Below the pieces are notes generated by a model. That model had not been told where the DNA came from, did no database searches, and worked only from the letters and a program-made list of their open reading frames with translations. Source: Thermoanaerobaculia bacterium (lineage in GTDB: Bacteria > Acidobacteriota > Thermoanaerobaculia > UBA5066). Taken from it: a DNA stretch of 64,000 bases. Shown piece after piece: positions 1 to 9,400 of this stretch (positions are counted from its first letter, which is position 1; each line of letters begins with the position of its first letter). The translations under genes and the position numbers were made by a program. The stretch is taken from the NCBI GenBank assembly GCA_022071945.1, contig JAJVIN010000025.1, positions 1-64,000 of the forward strand. Reading direction: 5' to 3'.

Positions 1-12
1 CCTTCCGCAACA

Positions 13-37
13 GATAACCTCCGCCGCTTCGGTTATC
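13..37 (-). other. Stem-loop downstream of rsr
   Basis: A perfect 7-bp inverted repeat (gataacc / ggttatc) with an 11-nt loop lies about 53 bases past the rsr stop codon. On the rsr strand a second, weaker pairing (gccc / gggc) lies just upstream, so bases 1-89 could form a structured RNA. No T-run follows, so it is a poor intrinsic terminator. In known rsr-rtcBA loci this position often holds Y RNA genes, but I cannot recognise the conserved Ro-binding stem here. Confidence 0.35.
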
Positions 38-89
38 CCCGCCCAGACTGGCATCCTGAAGACCCCTCGGGCAAACAACCGCCTCTGCA

Positions 90-1676
90 TCAAAGATTTG
101 CGACCGGTGGAAAAGAGCCGCTCCCAAGAACGATCCTTTCGATCTTCCCGGTCCAGTGGTCCGCCGTCATTCGCCCGGCCGCGAACTCTCCCGTCAGGGA
201 GAAGACCGCGTCGGAGAAGCCTCCGACGTTGAGGATGTCCTCTCGCTCGGCGGCTTGCGACGTGGCGTACGGCTGGATGTCGATGCAGACGAGCCGGGCT
301 CGTGGATTCCGCTGACGGAACTTGTTCCACTCCTGCATCATGAGCGACGCCCCGCTGTTGCGGGCATCCACCCACGACTGGTTGTCCGAGACGAAGATCA
401 CGATGTCCCCCTTTGCCTTGTTCTTGTTGAGAAGCGCGAGCGGCGCGGAGCAGTTCGTCCCGCCCCCACCGATCGACGCCAGCTTCTTCGCGTTGGTCAT
501 CACCGTGTCGCGCGGTTCGAGCCGCAGATCAACGACCTTCGCCTCGAACGGAAGGACGCGCGCCTCGCGGTTCTTCCTGAGGATCGCCGCGGCCACGAGC
601 GCCGCGACATCGATGCACCGAACCATTGATGTTGACCCTTTCCTGTGTCCCGTCACCGGCGATGACATCGAGCCGGAGACGTCCGGGCAGACGTAGACCC
701 GCCCTTCGATCTCGGGCACGTTGGAAATCGCCACCTCCATCGCTTCCTGCAGCGCGTCCTTGACAGACTCCGGAACGTCCGGCCCGGCCGAGGCATGGGC
801 CATGAGGAGCTGGTACGGGAAGGCCCGCGCCCGCCTGACGAGATTGGGGTTCTTCAACCTCCCGGCGATCGTCGCCGCGAGGTGCGGAACCTCGAAGACA
901 CCGTGACGGGCGAACGTGTTCAGGTTCATCCGGGTCGTCTGCCACGACGCGTTCCCCGCGATGACGGCCCACTCCTTCCTCCCGAGTTCGAGCGAAGTGA
1001 GCATCTCGAACGGAACATCGGGAACCTCACGGCTTTCCCCCGTCTTGAAGGCCTCATACGACCGGACCAGTTCCGGCAACCTCTCCTTCGCGACCTCCTT
1101 TCCGAGCAAGTACGCGTAGAGCGTCTCCCGCTCGGCGCTGTCCGGCCTTGGGTGAACCATCTTGACGACGTCGGCGAGCGACGGGGCCTGACCGACGGAC
1201 GAGCGGAAGAGCGTGCCGACGTCGCGCGAGGCGAGCCACTCGCGAACGAGGCGCCGCGGACGAGTTCCGAGAGACTTTCGCCCGACGGCACCCGACCGGA
1301 TCACCTGGACGAAGTTGCGGAGCATCCTCCCGTTGTCGATCACGCGCGGGAAGACCACGAGGAAGAGATCCGGAGCCTCGGCCGCCAGCCACGCGCACAG
1401 AACCGCCGGGGCATCCTTCATGAAGGCCGTCTCGCGCGCATAGATCGCCGTCCTCGCCGTGAACTCGGGACCAGCCTGGCGGGCGAAGGTCAGGAGCGTC
1501 TGGAGCTGCGTGTCCGCCGATGCATAGAAGGTCGAGTTCAGGCAACCCGTCGCGACGTACTGGGCGAGCGCAGCCTTCGGCGGCAAGGCGTAGGCCCGGG
1601 CTCCCTCGAAGTTGAGGGTGTCGGTCTTGGGGAGCTTCTTCCCCGGAATCGACTTGAAGAGTGACCTGTTCGCCAT
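90..1676 (-). CDS. rsr: Ro60/TROVE-domain RNA-binding protein (Rsr)
   Basis: Bacterial ortholog of the Ro60 ring protein, which binds misfolded RNAs and Y RNAs and works with exoribonucleases in RNA quality control. The 528-residue product has the N-terminal HEAT-like TROVE ring (about residues 10-340, opening with a FEGARAYALPPKAAL-type stretch) and a C-terminal von Willebrand A domain with a MIDAS-type DVSGSMSS motif near residue 350, then GGGTNCSAP and FVSDNQSW. The length fits the family. The ATG at 1676 is chosen because a GGAGG lies 5 bases upstream and the sigma54 promoter lies just before it; the longer reading from 1733 would run through that promoter. It is divergent from rtcR. In other bacteria this gene is co-transcribed with rtcB/rtcA, which would lie beyond base 1. 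Confidence 0.93.
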   Translation of the reverse strand: MANRSLFKSIPGKKLPKTDTLNFEGARAYALPPKAALAQYVATGCLNSTFYASADTQLQTLLTFARQAGPEFTARTAIYARETAFMKDAPAVLCAWLAAEAPDLFLVVFPRVIDNGRMLRNFVQVIRSGAVGRKSLGTRPRRLVREWLASRDVGTLFRSSVGQAPSLADVVKMVHPRPDSAERETLYAYLLGKEVAKERLPELVRSYEAFKTGESREVPDVPFEMLTSLELGRKEWAVIAGNASWQTTRMNLNTFARHGVFEVPHLAATIAGRLKNPNLVRRARAFPYQLLMAHASAGPDVPESVKDALQEAMEVAISNVPEIEGRVYVCPDVSGSMSSPVTGHRKGSTSMVRCIDVAALVAAAILRKNREARVLPFEAKVVDLRLEPRDTVMTNAKKLASIGGGGTNCSAPLALLNKNKAKGDIVIFVSDNQSWVDARNSGASLMMQEWNKFRQRNPRARLVCIDIQPYATSQAAEREDILNVGGFSDAVFSLTGEFAAGRMTADHWTGKIERIVLGSGSFPPVANL

Positions 1677-1708
1677 GTCCGCCTCCGTTTCGTTGATGTC
1701 CCTTGTAG

Positions 1709-1724
1709 TGCGAGTCCCGTGCCA
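1709..1724 (-). promoter_or_regulatory. Sigma54 (-24/-12) promoter of rsr
   Basis: Read on the minus strand this is TGGCACGGGACTCGCA. It has GG and GC exactly 10 bases apart and matches the consensus TGGCAC-N5-TTGC(A) except for one base in the -12 element. The predicted start of transcription is near 1698, giving a leader of about 22 nt with a GGAGG at 1682-1686 before the rsr ATG. Its position between rsr and the divergent sigma54 activator gene rtcR matches the architecture known from enterobacterial RNA-repair operons. Confidence 0.8.
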
Positions 1725-1782
1725 GGTCCCCAACCCACCTCCGCGTAGCCGTTCCTATCCGAAGAGATAAAATGCGATACGA

Positions 1783-3414
1783 ATGGCTAGCAGGAAGCCT
1801 CCGACCATCGTCCTCGGACTGCTCGGATCCACGCTCGACCGCGGCGCGGGGCCGAGGCGCTGGGAGGTCTGGCGGCCGACCGTCTCGCTCTTCCAGCACG
1901 AGGAACTCCTGGTCTCGCGTTTCGAACTCCTCCACGAGAGGAAGTTTTCCGCCCTCGCCAGAACCGTCGTCGCCGACATCGCGTCCGTCTCACCCGAGAC
2001 GGAGGTGAAAACGCACGAGTTCTCCGTCCAGGACGCCTGGGACTTCGAGGAGGTCTACGGCTTCCTCCTCGACTTCTCGAGACGGTATCCATTCGACCCG
2101 GAGCGAGAGGACTACCTCGTTCACATCACGACCGGCTCGCACGTCCAGCAGATCTGCCTGTTTCTTCTGACCGAGGCGCGGCGCTTCCCGGCCCGCCTGA
2201 TCCAGACCTCACCGCCGCCACGGACGGGCAGCCGAAAGCCCGGGACGTATCAACTCATAGACCTCGATCTCTCCCGCTACGACCGGATCGCCGCCCGGTT
2301 CGTCACGGAGCAGAAGGAAGCCTCCTCGTTCCTCAAATCGGGAATCGCGACGCGAAACGCGGCCTTCAACCGTCTGATCGACCGCCTGGAGAAGGTCGCG
2401 GTGGCGTCACGGGCCCCGATCCTGCTGACGGGACCAACCGGATCCGGGAAATCTCTGCTGGCCCGTCGGATCTACGAACTCAAGAAGTCCCGCCGTCAGG
2501 TGACGGGTCCGTTTGTCGAGGCGAACTGCGCGACTCTGCGCGGGGACGCGGCGATGTCGGCCCTCTTCGGGCACGAGCGGGGGGCGTTCACCGGTGCCTC
2601 CGAGAAGAGGAGCGGACTCCTGCGGGCGGCCAACTCCGGCGTCCTCTTCCTGGACGAGATCGGGGAACTCGGCCTCGACGAGCAGGCGATGCTCCTGCGC
2701 GCCCTGGAAGAGAAGCGGTTTCTGCCGCTCGGATCCGACAGGGAAGTCGAGAGCGACTTCCAGCTCCTGGCCGGGACGAACCGCGACCTCGGCAGCGAGG
2801 TCTCCGCGCGGAGGTTCCGCGAGGACCTCCTTGCCCGGATCAACCTCTGGACGTTCCGCCTTCCCTCGCTTCGGGAACGGCCGGAGGACATCGAGCCGAA
2901 CCTCGAGTACGAGCTCGACCTCTACGCCCGAAGAAACGGGGAGTCGGTCCGCTTCAACCGCGAAGCGCGGGAGAGGTTCTTGAGGTTCGCCTGTTCTCCC
3001 GAGGCGCTCTGGAGTGGGAATTTCCGGGACCTCAACGCCGCCGTGACACGGATGGCGACGCTCTCCGAGTCGGCCCGCATCAAGGTCGGCGACGTCGCGG
3101 CCGAGGAGGAACGGCTCCTGGAAACCTGGAAGCGCGGAGAGTCCTCGAGCACGCGGGAGGCGGAACTCGCATCGCTTCATCGTCTTCTCGGCGAGGAGAA
3201 GGTCCGGGAGCTCGACCTCTTCGACGCCGCGCAACTCGATCTCGTCCTGAGGACCTGCCGCGAGTCCCGCTCGCTCTCCGAGGCGGGGCGAAGGCTCTTC
3301 GCGGCCTCGCGCGCGGCGAAATCGAGCCCCAATGACGCGGACCGGCTCCGCAAGTACCTCGCGAGGTTCGGGCTCAGTTTCGAGAAGGCGAGGGCGGCAC
3401 CCGGAGAAGGCTGA
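1783..3414 (+). CDS. rtcR: RtcR: CARF-domain sigma54-dependent activator of RNA repair genes
   Basis: Transcriptional activator that senses RNA-damage-derived ligands through its N-terminal CARF domain and drives sigma54 transcription of the rsr/rtcBA operon. The 543-residue protein has a CARF domain (residues 8-150, with the TTGSHVQQICLFLL motif), then an AAA+ domain with Walker A GPTGSGKS (near 208), an intact GAFTGA loop (near 268) and Walker B FLDEIGE, then a C-terminal region for DNA binding (roughly 430-540). The intact GAFTGA predicts productive contact with sigma54. The start has no clear Shine-Dalgarno; a TAAAAT box at 1768-1773 would give a near-leaderless mRNA. It is divergent from rsr, its predicted target. 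Confidence 0.93.
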   Translation: MASRKPPTIVLGLLGSTLDRGAGPRRWEVWRPTVSLFQHEELLVSRFELLHERKFSALARTVVADIASVSPETEVKTHEFSVQDAWDFEEVYGFLLDFSRRYPFDPEREDYLVHITTGSHVQQICLFLLTEARRFPARLIQTSPPPRTGSRKPGTYQLIDLDLSRYDRIAARFVTEQKEASSFLKSGIATRNAAFNRLIDRLEKVAVASRAPILLTGPTGSGKSLLARRIYELKKSRRQVTGPFVEANCATLRGDAAMSALFGHERGAFTGASEKRSGLLRAANSGVLFLDEIGELGLDEQAMLLRALEEKRFLPLGSDREVESDFQLLAGTNRDLGSEVSARRFREDLLARINLWTFRLPSLRERPEDIEPNLEYELDLYARRNGESVRFNREARERFLRFACSPEALWSGNFRDLNAAVTRMATLSESARIKVGDVAAEEERLLETWKRGESSSTREAELASLHRLLGEEKVRELDLFDAAQLDLVLRTCRESRSLSEAGRRLFAASRAAKSSPNDADRLRKYLARFGLSFEKARAAPGEG

Positions 3415-3607
3415 AAGGAACTCCCGGGTACGAGCGGCCGGCGATGGAGATCCCCTGGGAACCGTCGCCTGGGCGGACGAACGGGCGAGCAGGATGGAGC
3501 GGAGCCCGGGGCGTTCCCACCAGAGGCGCTCGAACCCTTGACGGTGTGAGGGAGACGGTCTCTCTCTGTTCACTGAGTCCGCGTCAGTTCCCGCTTCGAA
3601 TCCTCAG

Positions 3608-3613
3608 TACAAT
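3608..3613 (+). promoter_or_regulatory. Possible -10 box giving a leaderless kinase mRNA
   Basis: TACAAT (5 of 6 match to the -10 consensus) ends 7 bases before the ATG at 3621, so transcription would start at or next to the start codon. No good -35 element is seen at the right spacing. AGGAG directly abuts the ATG, which is too close to act as a normal ribosome-binding site and leaves leaderless initiation as an option. Confidence 0.3.
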
Positions 3614-3620
3614 CCAGGAG

Positions 3621-6272
3621 ATGTCAGCTCCGCCCGCCCGGCGGATCGGTTTCTACGAAATCCTCGCGCCACTCGGCCAAGGTGGGATGGCGGAGGTCTT
3701 CAAGGCGCGTGATGTCCGGCTCGACCGGATCGTGGCGCTGAAGATCCTGCCGCCGAGCATGGCGAAAGACCCGGGTGCGCTGGAGCGATTCGAGTTCGAG
3801 GCACGCGCCGCCTCCGCCCTGAACCACCCCAACATCGTGACCGTCTTCGACGTGGGTGAGGAAGGCGGATCTCGCTACATCGCCATGGAATTCGTCGAGG
3901 GCCGGTCGGTTCGCGAGTTGATTGCCGAGGGGCCCCTGCCCGTGAAGCTCGCCGTGGGTATCGCCGCGCAGGTGGCCGACGGCCTCGCTCGGGCGCACGA
4001 GGCCGGGATCATCCATCGCGACCTGAAGCCCGAGAACCTCATGCTCAACCGCGAGGGAGTCGTCAAGCTGCTCGACTTCGGCCTGGCAAAGCGGCCCCCT
4101 CGCTCTGGGAGCGGCGGATCCGCCGGATCGGGCGGAACCATGCCCGGACTCGTGGTAGGCACCGCATCCTACATGTCGCCCGAGCAGGCCCGCGGCGAGG
4201 AGATCGACCACCGTTCCGACCAGTTCTCCCTCGCCCTCGTCCTCTACGAGATGCTCGCGGGCCGCAAGGCCTTCGAGGCGGGCTCGGTCGTCCAGACACT
4301 GACCGCCATCATCGAGACGGAGCCCCCGCCTCTGAGCTCGGTCGCCCCTCAGGTCCCCGCGCCCCTCCGGTGGCTCGTCGAAAGAGGTCTCGACAAGGAG
4401 GCCTCGGGCCGCTGGGATTCGACTCGGGATCTCGCCCGTGAGTTGCGAATGCTTCAGGGCCGCTTCCCCGAGCTTTCGACGGTGGTCTCGCGGACCGAGA
4501 CCCCTGGCGTGCGGCGGCGAGGAAAGGCCGCCACGTGGCTTCTTTCAGCCGGAATGGCTGGAGCGGCCCTCGGCTTTTCCCTGGCTCTTCTCTTCCGCTC
4601 CCAGAATCCCGGGCCTCCTCCATCCATGAGAGTCCTGACTTACTCGGGCGCGGACTCCTCTCCCGCGTCCGCGCCCGGTGGCGAGACCGTGGCGTTCTGC
4701 TCGTGGCGAGACGGAACTCCCCGCATCTGGATCAAGAACCTGAAGGGAGGAGCCGAGGCGCCCCTGACCGCGGGGCCGGACGACCTGCCGCGCTTCTCAC
4801 CCGACGGCTCGCAAGTCCTCTTCGTCAGGAAGGAGGGACTCCTCACTTCTGTCTTCCGCGTTCCCGTGGTGGGGGGAGAGCCCCGCAAGCTCGTCTCCGG
4901 AGCCTTCGACGCCGACTGGTCGCCAGACGGCAAGCGGATCGCCTTCGTCCGCTGGGAAGACAGCGCTCAGGGACGCAGCACGGTCCTCGGCTTCGCGGAT
5001 CCGGCCGGAGGAGAGGCGCAACCCCACAAGGTCCTGGAGAACGTCTCACTTCAACGGCCGCGGTTTTCTCCCGACGGGCGCTGGATCGCCCTGGTCGGCA
5101 GCCCCGTCAGCGGTCTCCGGGCCGCGGTCACCGCCGTTGCCGTCGAAGGCGGAGAGGTCCGGAATCTCACCGAGCCGTCCCTCTCGCTCCACTATTCGGG
5201 GGTTTCCTGGTTGCCGTCGGGACGAGGGCTCCTTTCGCTTCAGACGGAGGCATCGACATCGTTTCTCGTCAATCCGGGTCATCAGGGTCAGCTCGTTCTC
5301 CTGCCGTTCGGCCGGGGCCGGGCTCGAACGCTCCTCCACACGGCCAGCCACTCCTTCGTTGTCGAGGGTGCCGGAGAGGGCCGGGCCATCCTGGAGACCC
5401 GCACGCACCGCGGGAGACTGCGGGAGTTCTCGATCGACGGTAGGACCAGCAGACGGCTGACCAATGGGAACAGCATCGACCGCCAGCCGGTCTTCTCTCC
5501 GGACGGAAAGACGGTGCTCTTCTCGTCGAACCGGACGGGTAACTGGGAAATCTGGTCTCTCTCCGAGAACGGCGCCCTGACGAACCTGACGGATCACCCG
5601 TCGGACGACTGGGACCCCGCCTTCTCGAACGATGGAACGCGGATCCTGTGGAGTTCAAACCGTCTGGGCTGGTTCGAGATCTGGAGCGCGAACGCCGACG
5701 GCACGGATGCCCGGCAGATCACGCACAACGGCGTCGATGCCGAGAACCCCACGGCCAGCCCGGACGCTTCCTGGATCGTCTACAACTCGACGAATCCGAA
5801 GCAGCCCGGGGTCTTCAAGATCCGTCCGAATGGCACTCAAGAGGAGCTCCTGGTCGCGGGCCGGACGCTGATGCCCGAGATGTCGCCCGACGGGAGCCAC
5901 GTGCTCTTCGTCGCCAGCGCCGGGCTGAGCATCCCGGTCGTGCGCGTTTGCCGCCTCCACGACGGACAGGTCCTCCCGTTCGAGATCGAGGTCCGATCCG
6001 CGGCCCCGGCTGTCGCGGGCACGGGACGCGCTCGATGGATGCCCGATGGGAAGGGGATTGCCTTCGTGGGCGGCGGCCCGTCGGGAATGGTCGTTCACGT
6101 GGTGCCGTTCACTCCCGATGCCCCGGCTGTTGGGCCGCGGCCTCTCGTCAATCCCCCGCCGGACGTCGACGCTTCCAGCTTCGGCATCTCCCCGGATGGC
6201 ACGCACGTCGTGATCGAGGGCCAGGAGGTGAACGCCAGCCTGGTCTTGGTGGAGGGCCTTCCGTCTCGCTGA
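3621..6272 (+). CDS. Transmembrane Ser/Thr protein kinase with TolB-like propeller
   Basis: Hanks-type kinase of 883 residues. The cytoplasmic kinase domain (about 10-275) has the glycine loop GQGGMAEVF, catalytic Lys41 in [14 protein letters not shown] (Asp134), DFG (Asp152) and the [10 protein letters not shown] activation segment, so it should be active. One membrane helix follows (about 305-326). The rest (about 345-880) is a WD40/TolB-like beta-propeller with repeated FSPDG / DIYVM-type blades, which would lie outside the inner membrane as sensor or binding domain. This kinase-TM-propeller arrangement is abundant in Acidobacteriota. The ATG at 3621 is preferred over upstream starts because the kinase fold begins right after it. 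The ligand and substrates are unknown. Confidence 0.9.
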   Translation: MSAPPARRIGFYEILAPLGQGGMAEVFKARDVRLDRIVALKILPPSMAKDPGALERFEFEARAASALNHPNIVTVFDVGEEGGSRYIAMEFVEGRSVRELIAEGPLPVKLAVGIAAQVADGLARAHEAGIIHRDLKPENLMLNREGVVKLLDFGLAKRPPRSGSGGSAGSGGTMPGLVVGTASYMSPEQARGEEIDHRSDQFSLALVLYEMLAGRKAFEAGSVVQTLTAIIETEPPPLSSVAPQVPAPLRWLVERGLDKEASGRWDSTRDLARELRMLQGRFPELSTVVSRTETPGVRRRGKAATWLLSAGMAGAALGFSLALLFRSQNPGPPPSMRVLTYSGADSSPASAPGGETVAFCSWRDGTPRIWIKNLKGGAEAPLTAGPDDLPRFSPDGSQVLFVRKEGLLTSVFRVPVVGGEPRKLVSGAFDADWSPDGKRIAFVRWEDSAQGRSTVLGFADPAGGEAQPHKVLENVSLQRPRFSPDGRWIALVGSPVSGLRAAVTAVAVEGGEVRNLTEPSLSLHYSGVSWLPSGRGLLSLQTEASTSFLVNPGHQGQLVLLPFGRGRARTLLHTASHSFVVEGAGEGRAILETRTHRGRLREFSIDGRTSRRLTNGNSIDRQPVFSPDGKTVLFSSNRTGNWEIWSLSENGALTNLTDHPSDDWDPAFSNDGTRILWSSNRLGWFEIWSANADGTDARQITHNGVDAENPTASPDASWIVYNSTNPKQPGVFKIRPNGTQEELLVAGRTLMPEMSPDGSHVLFVASAGLSIPVVRVCRLHDGQVLPFEIEVRSAAPAVAGTGRARWMPDGKGIAFVGGGPSGMVVHVVPFTPDAPAVGPRPLVNPPPDVDASSFGISPDGTHVVIEGQEVNASLVLVEGLPSR

Positions 6273-6420
6273 CGTTCCCATTTCCTGGATCCGGTCGAGC
6301 TATCCCGGTTCCCGGACTCTCCCGCCGGCTGCCGCCAGACCTTCCACCCGCCGGATCCATCGGTCAGCGCCCGTTTCTTTCCGCACGCTGCTCCTGACGT
6401 AATCTCTGGTCACGGATTCC

Positions 6421-9400
6421 ATGCGCGGGACCATTGACCTCCGAGCTCCCTTCGGGCACCTTGGCGGAGCCACCCTGTCCAGGGTCCGGCGGCCTGTTCC
6501 TTCTCGCTTCTGCCTCGCCGCCGTCCTCCTCGTCCTGGCGGCACAACCGGGCCTCTCTCTCGATCCGAAGCGTCCCCTGCAGACCTATCAGCTCGATGTC
6601 TGGTCGGAGGGGCTCCCGCAGAACAGCGTGATTGCCCTCACCCAGACGCGTGACGGCTATCTGTGGCTCGGCACTTACGAGGGCCTCGTTCGCTTCGACG
6701 GCATCGGCTTCACGGCCTTCACCGAGAAGAACACGCCCGGCCTCCGCAACCGCCGGACGCGGATCCTCCTGGAGGACCGCGCCGGCACGCTCTGGATCGG
6801 CACGCAGGGAGGAGGCCTCTCCTTCTACCGCGACGGCTCCTTCGGGACCCTCGGCAAGGCCGAGGGACTCGCGAGCGACACGATCGAATCGCTAATCGAG
6901 TCGCCGGAGGGCTCGCTCTGGATCGGCACGAGAAATGGCCTGAGCCGGCTCGTGAACGGGCGCTTCAGAACCTACGGCCGGTCCGACGGGCTCCTGAACG
7001 AATCGGTCCGGGCGCTGGCGTCGTCTCCTTCGGGAACCGTCTGGGCCGGGACGGATGCCGGCCTGTTCCGCCTCGACGGCGACCGTTTCGTTCCCGTGGC
7101 ACTTCCGGGCCGGATCGCGGACCCCGTCGTCTACTCGCTGGTGTTCACCAACGAAGGTGTTCTGTGGGCCGGCACCGAAAAGCAGGGCCTCTATCGCGTG
7201 ACCAGGGAGACGATCGATCACTTCGGCGTCGAGAACGGCCTCCCCGCGGAGTGGGTCAGCTCCATCCTGGAGGATTCCCGGGGAACCATCTGGATCGCGA
7301 CGTCACCCGGGGGTCTCGCCCGTCTTCGAGGGGGCCGTTTCGAGGTCCTGGACCGGAGGCGGGGGCTGCCGAACAACTCCGTCCGATCCCTGGCCGAGGA
7401 CCGCGAAGGGAGTCTCTGGATCGGGACGAACGGCGGGCTCGCCCGGCTGCGCGATCTGAAGTTCGTCAACTACTCGGTCCGGCAGGGGCTTTCGGAGAAC
7501 AATGTCCGGGTCGTGACGCAGGCTCCCGATGGAGGAATCTGGGTCGGAACGGGAGCCGCGGGCCTGAACTTGATCCGAGATGACGCCGTCGTGGCACCCG
7601 GTGCCTGGGAGTCTCTTTCGAACCTCCCCGTGCGTGCCCTGGCGATCGGCCCCGATTCCTCCCTCTGGGTCGGGACGGGGGACGGTCTGCGCCACATCCA
7701 GGGGGACCGCGTCACCTCGGCCGGCGACTCCGACGGCCTGGCGCGGATGAAGGTGGACAGCCTTCACGTCAGCCGCGACGGCTCCGTCTTCGCCGGGAGC
7801 GAGACCGGCCTCTTTCGAGGGCGGGACGGCCACTTTTCGAAGTTCGAGTTCACGGGGACCGGGACCATCCCGAACGTGCGTGTCTTCCTGGAAGACCATT
7901 CGGGTTCACTCTGGCTCGGCACGCAGGACAGCGGCCTTTACGAGACCCGCGACGGAACGGTGACGAGGCACCTCACCACGAGGGAAGGTCTCCCCGCAAA
8001 CGCTGTTTTCGCCCTTCACGAGGATCCTGGAGGGGATCTCCTGATCGGAACTCACGGCGGCCTCTGCCGCCTTCACGACGGGAAGCTCGCGACGGTGACG
8101 AGGGCCTCGGGGCTCCCGGACGAGACGGTCTTCTCGATCCTCGACGACCTTCGGGGCCACCTGTGGCTCACCTCCAACAGCGGAGTCACTCGCGTCTCGC
8201 GGGCCTCGCTCTCGGCGGTGTTCGAAGGGCGGTCCTCACACCTCGAGGCCCGTCTCTTCGGCAAGGCGGATGGACTCGGAAACAACCAGTGCAACGGCGC
8301 GACCCAGCCCTCGGGCACGCGGCTCGCCGACGGGCGGCTCGCCATCCCGACCGTCGGGGGATTGACCCTGATCGATCCGGCAGACCTGCACATGAATCGC
8401 GTCCCGCCGGCGATCGTCCTCCGGCAGGTTCTCGTGGACGGGCGCCCGCTTCCTCGTCTGAGCGGAGCAGAGCTCAACTGGAGGAGCCAGAGGTTCGAGT
8501 TCCGTTACGATGGGTTGAGCCTTCTCTTCCCCGAGCTGGTCACGTTCCGGCACCGGATCGATGGCCTCGACGAGGACTGGATCGACGGCGGGACGCGGCG
8601 CGCGGCCTTCTACAACTCCCTGCCTCCCGGACGTCACGTCTTTCGGGTCCAGGCCTGCAACAACGATGGGGTCTGGAGCCTCGGCGAGGCGACCTTCACC
8701 TTCGACCTGGCCGCGCCTCCGTGGAGAAGATCCTGGGCCTGGCTCCTCTATGCCGCGGCCCTCGCGGGAACGCTGGGCGGGATCGTGAGGCTGCGCGAGA
8801 CCGTGCACCGCAAGAGGACACGGGCTCTGGAGGAGAGAGTTCGTCAGAGGACCGCGGAGCTGGCCGACGCCCTGGCGGCCAAGGAAGCCTCCGAGGCGAG
8901 CGCGCTGGAAGCCAGCCAGGCCAAGAGCATCTTCCTCGCGAACATGAGCCACGAGCTTCGGACCCCGCTCAACGCCGTGCTCGGCTTCGCCCAGCTCCTC
9001 GAGCGCGACCCCGCCATCACGGGAGAGAGCCGCGAGGGGCTCGCGATCATCCGCCGCTCCGGCGAGCACCTCCTCGGCCTCATCAACGACGTCCTTTCGA
9101 TCTCCAAGATCGAGGCCGGCAAGCTCTCGCTGATCTCGCGCCCGTTCGATCTCGCCGAGCTCCTCGCCGCCGTGAAGGAAATGATCCAGGCACGCGCCGA
9201 GAGCAAAGGGTTGGGCCTTCACTTCGACGTCTGTTCGCCTCTGCCGCCCGGGGTGATGGGCGACGACGGGAAGCTCCGGCAAGTCCTGATCAACCTCCTC
9301 GGGAACGCGGTGAAGTTCACGGTGGCGGGCCATGTCAGCCTCTCGGCCCGATGGGAAAAGGGTCGGGCCTTCTTCGAGGTGCGCGACACGGGTCCCGGAA

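Noticed and set aside
3573..3590. TTGACG near 3538 as -35 box for the kinase gene
   Set aside because: No -10-like hexamer is found 16-18 bases downstream.
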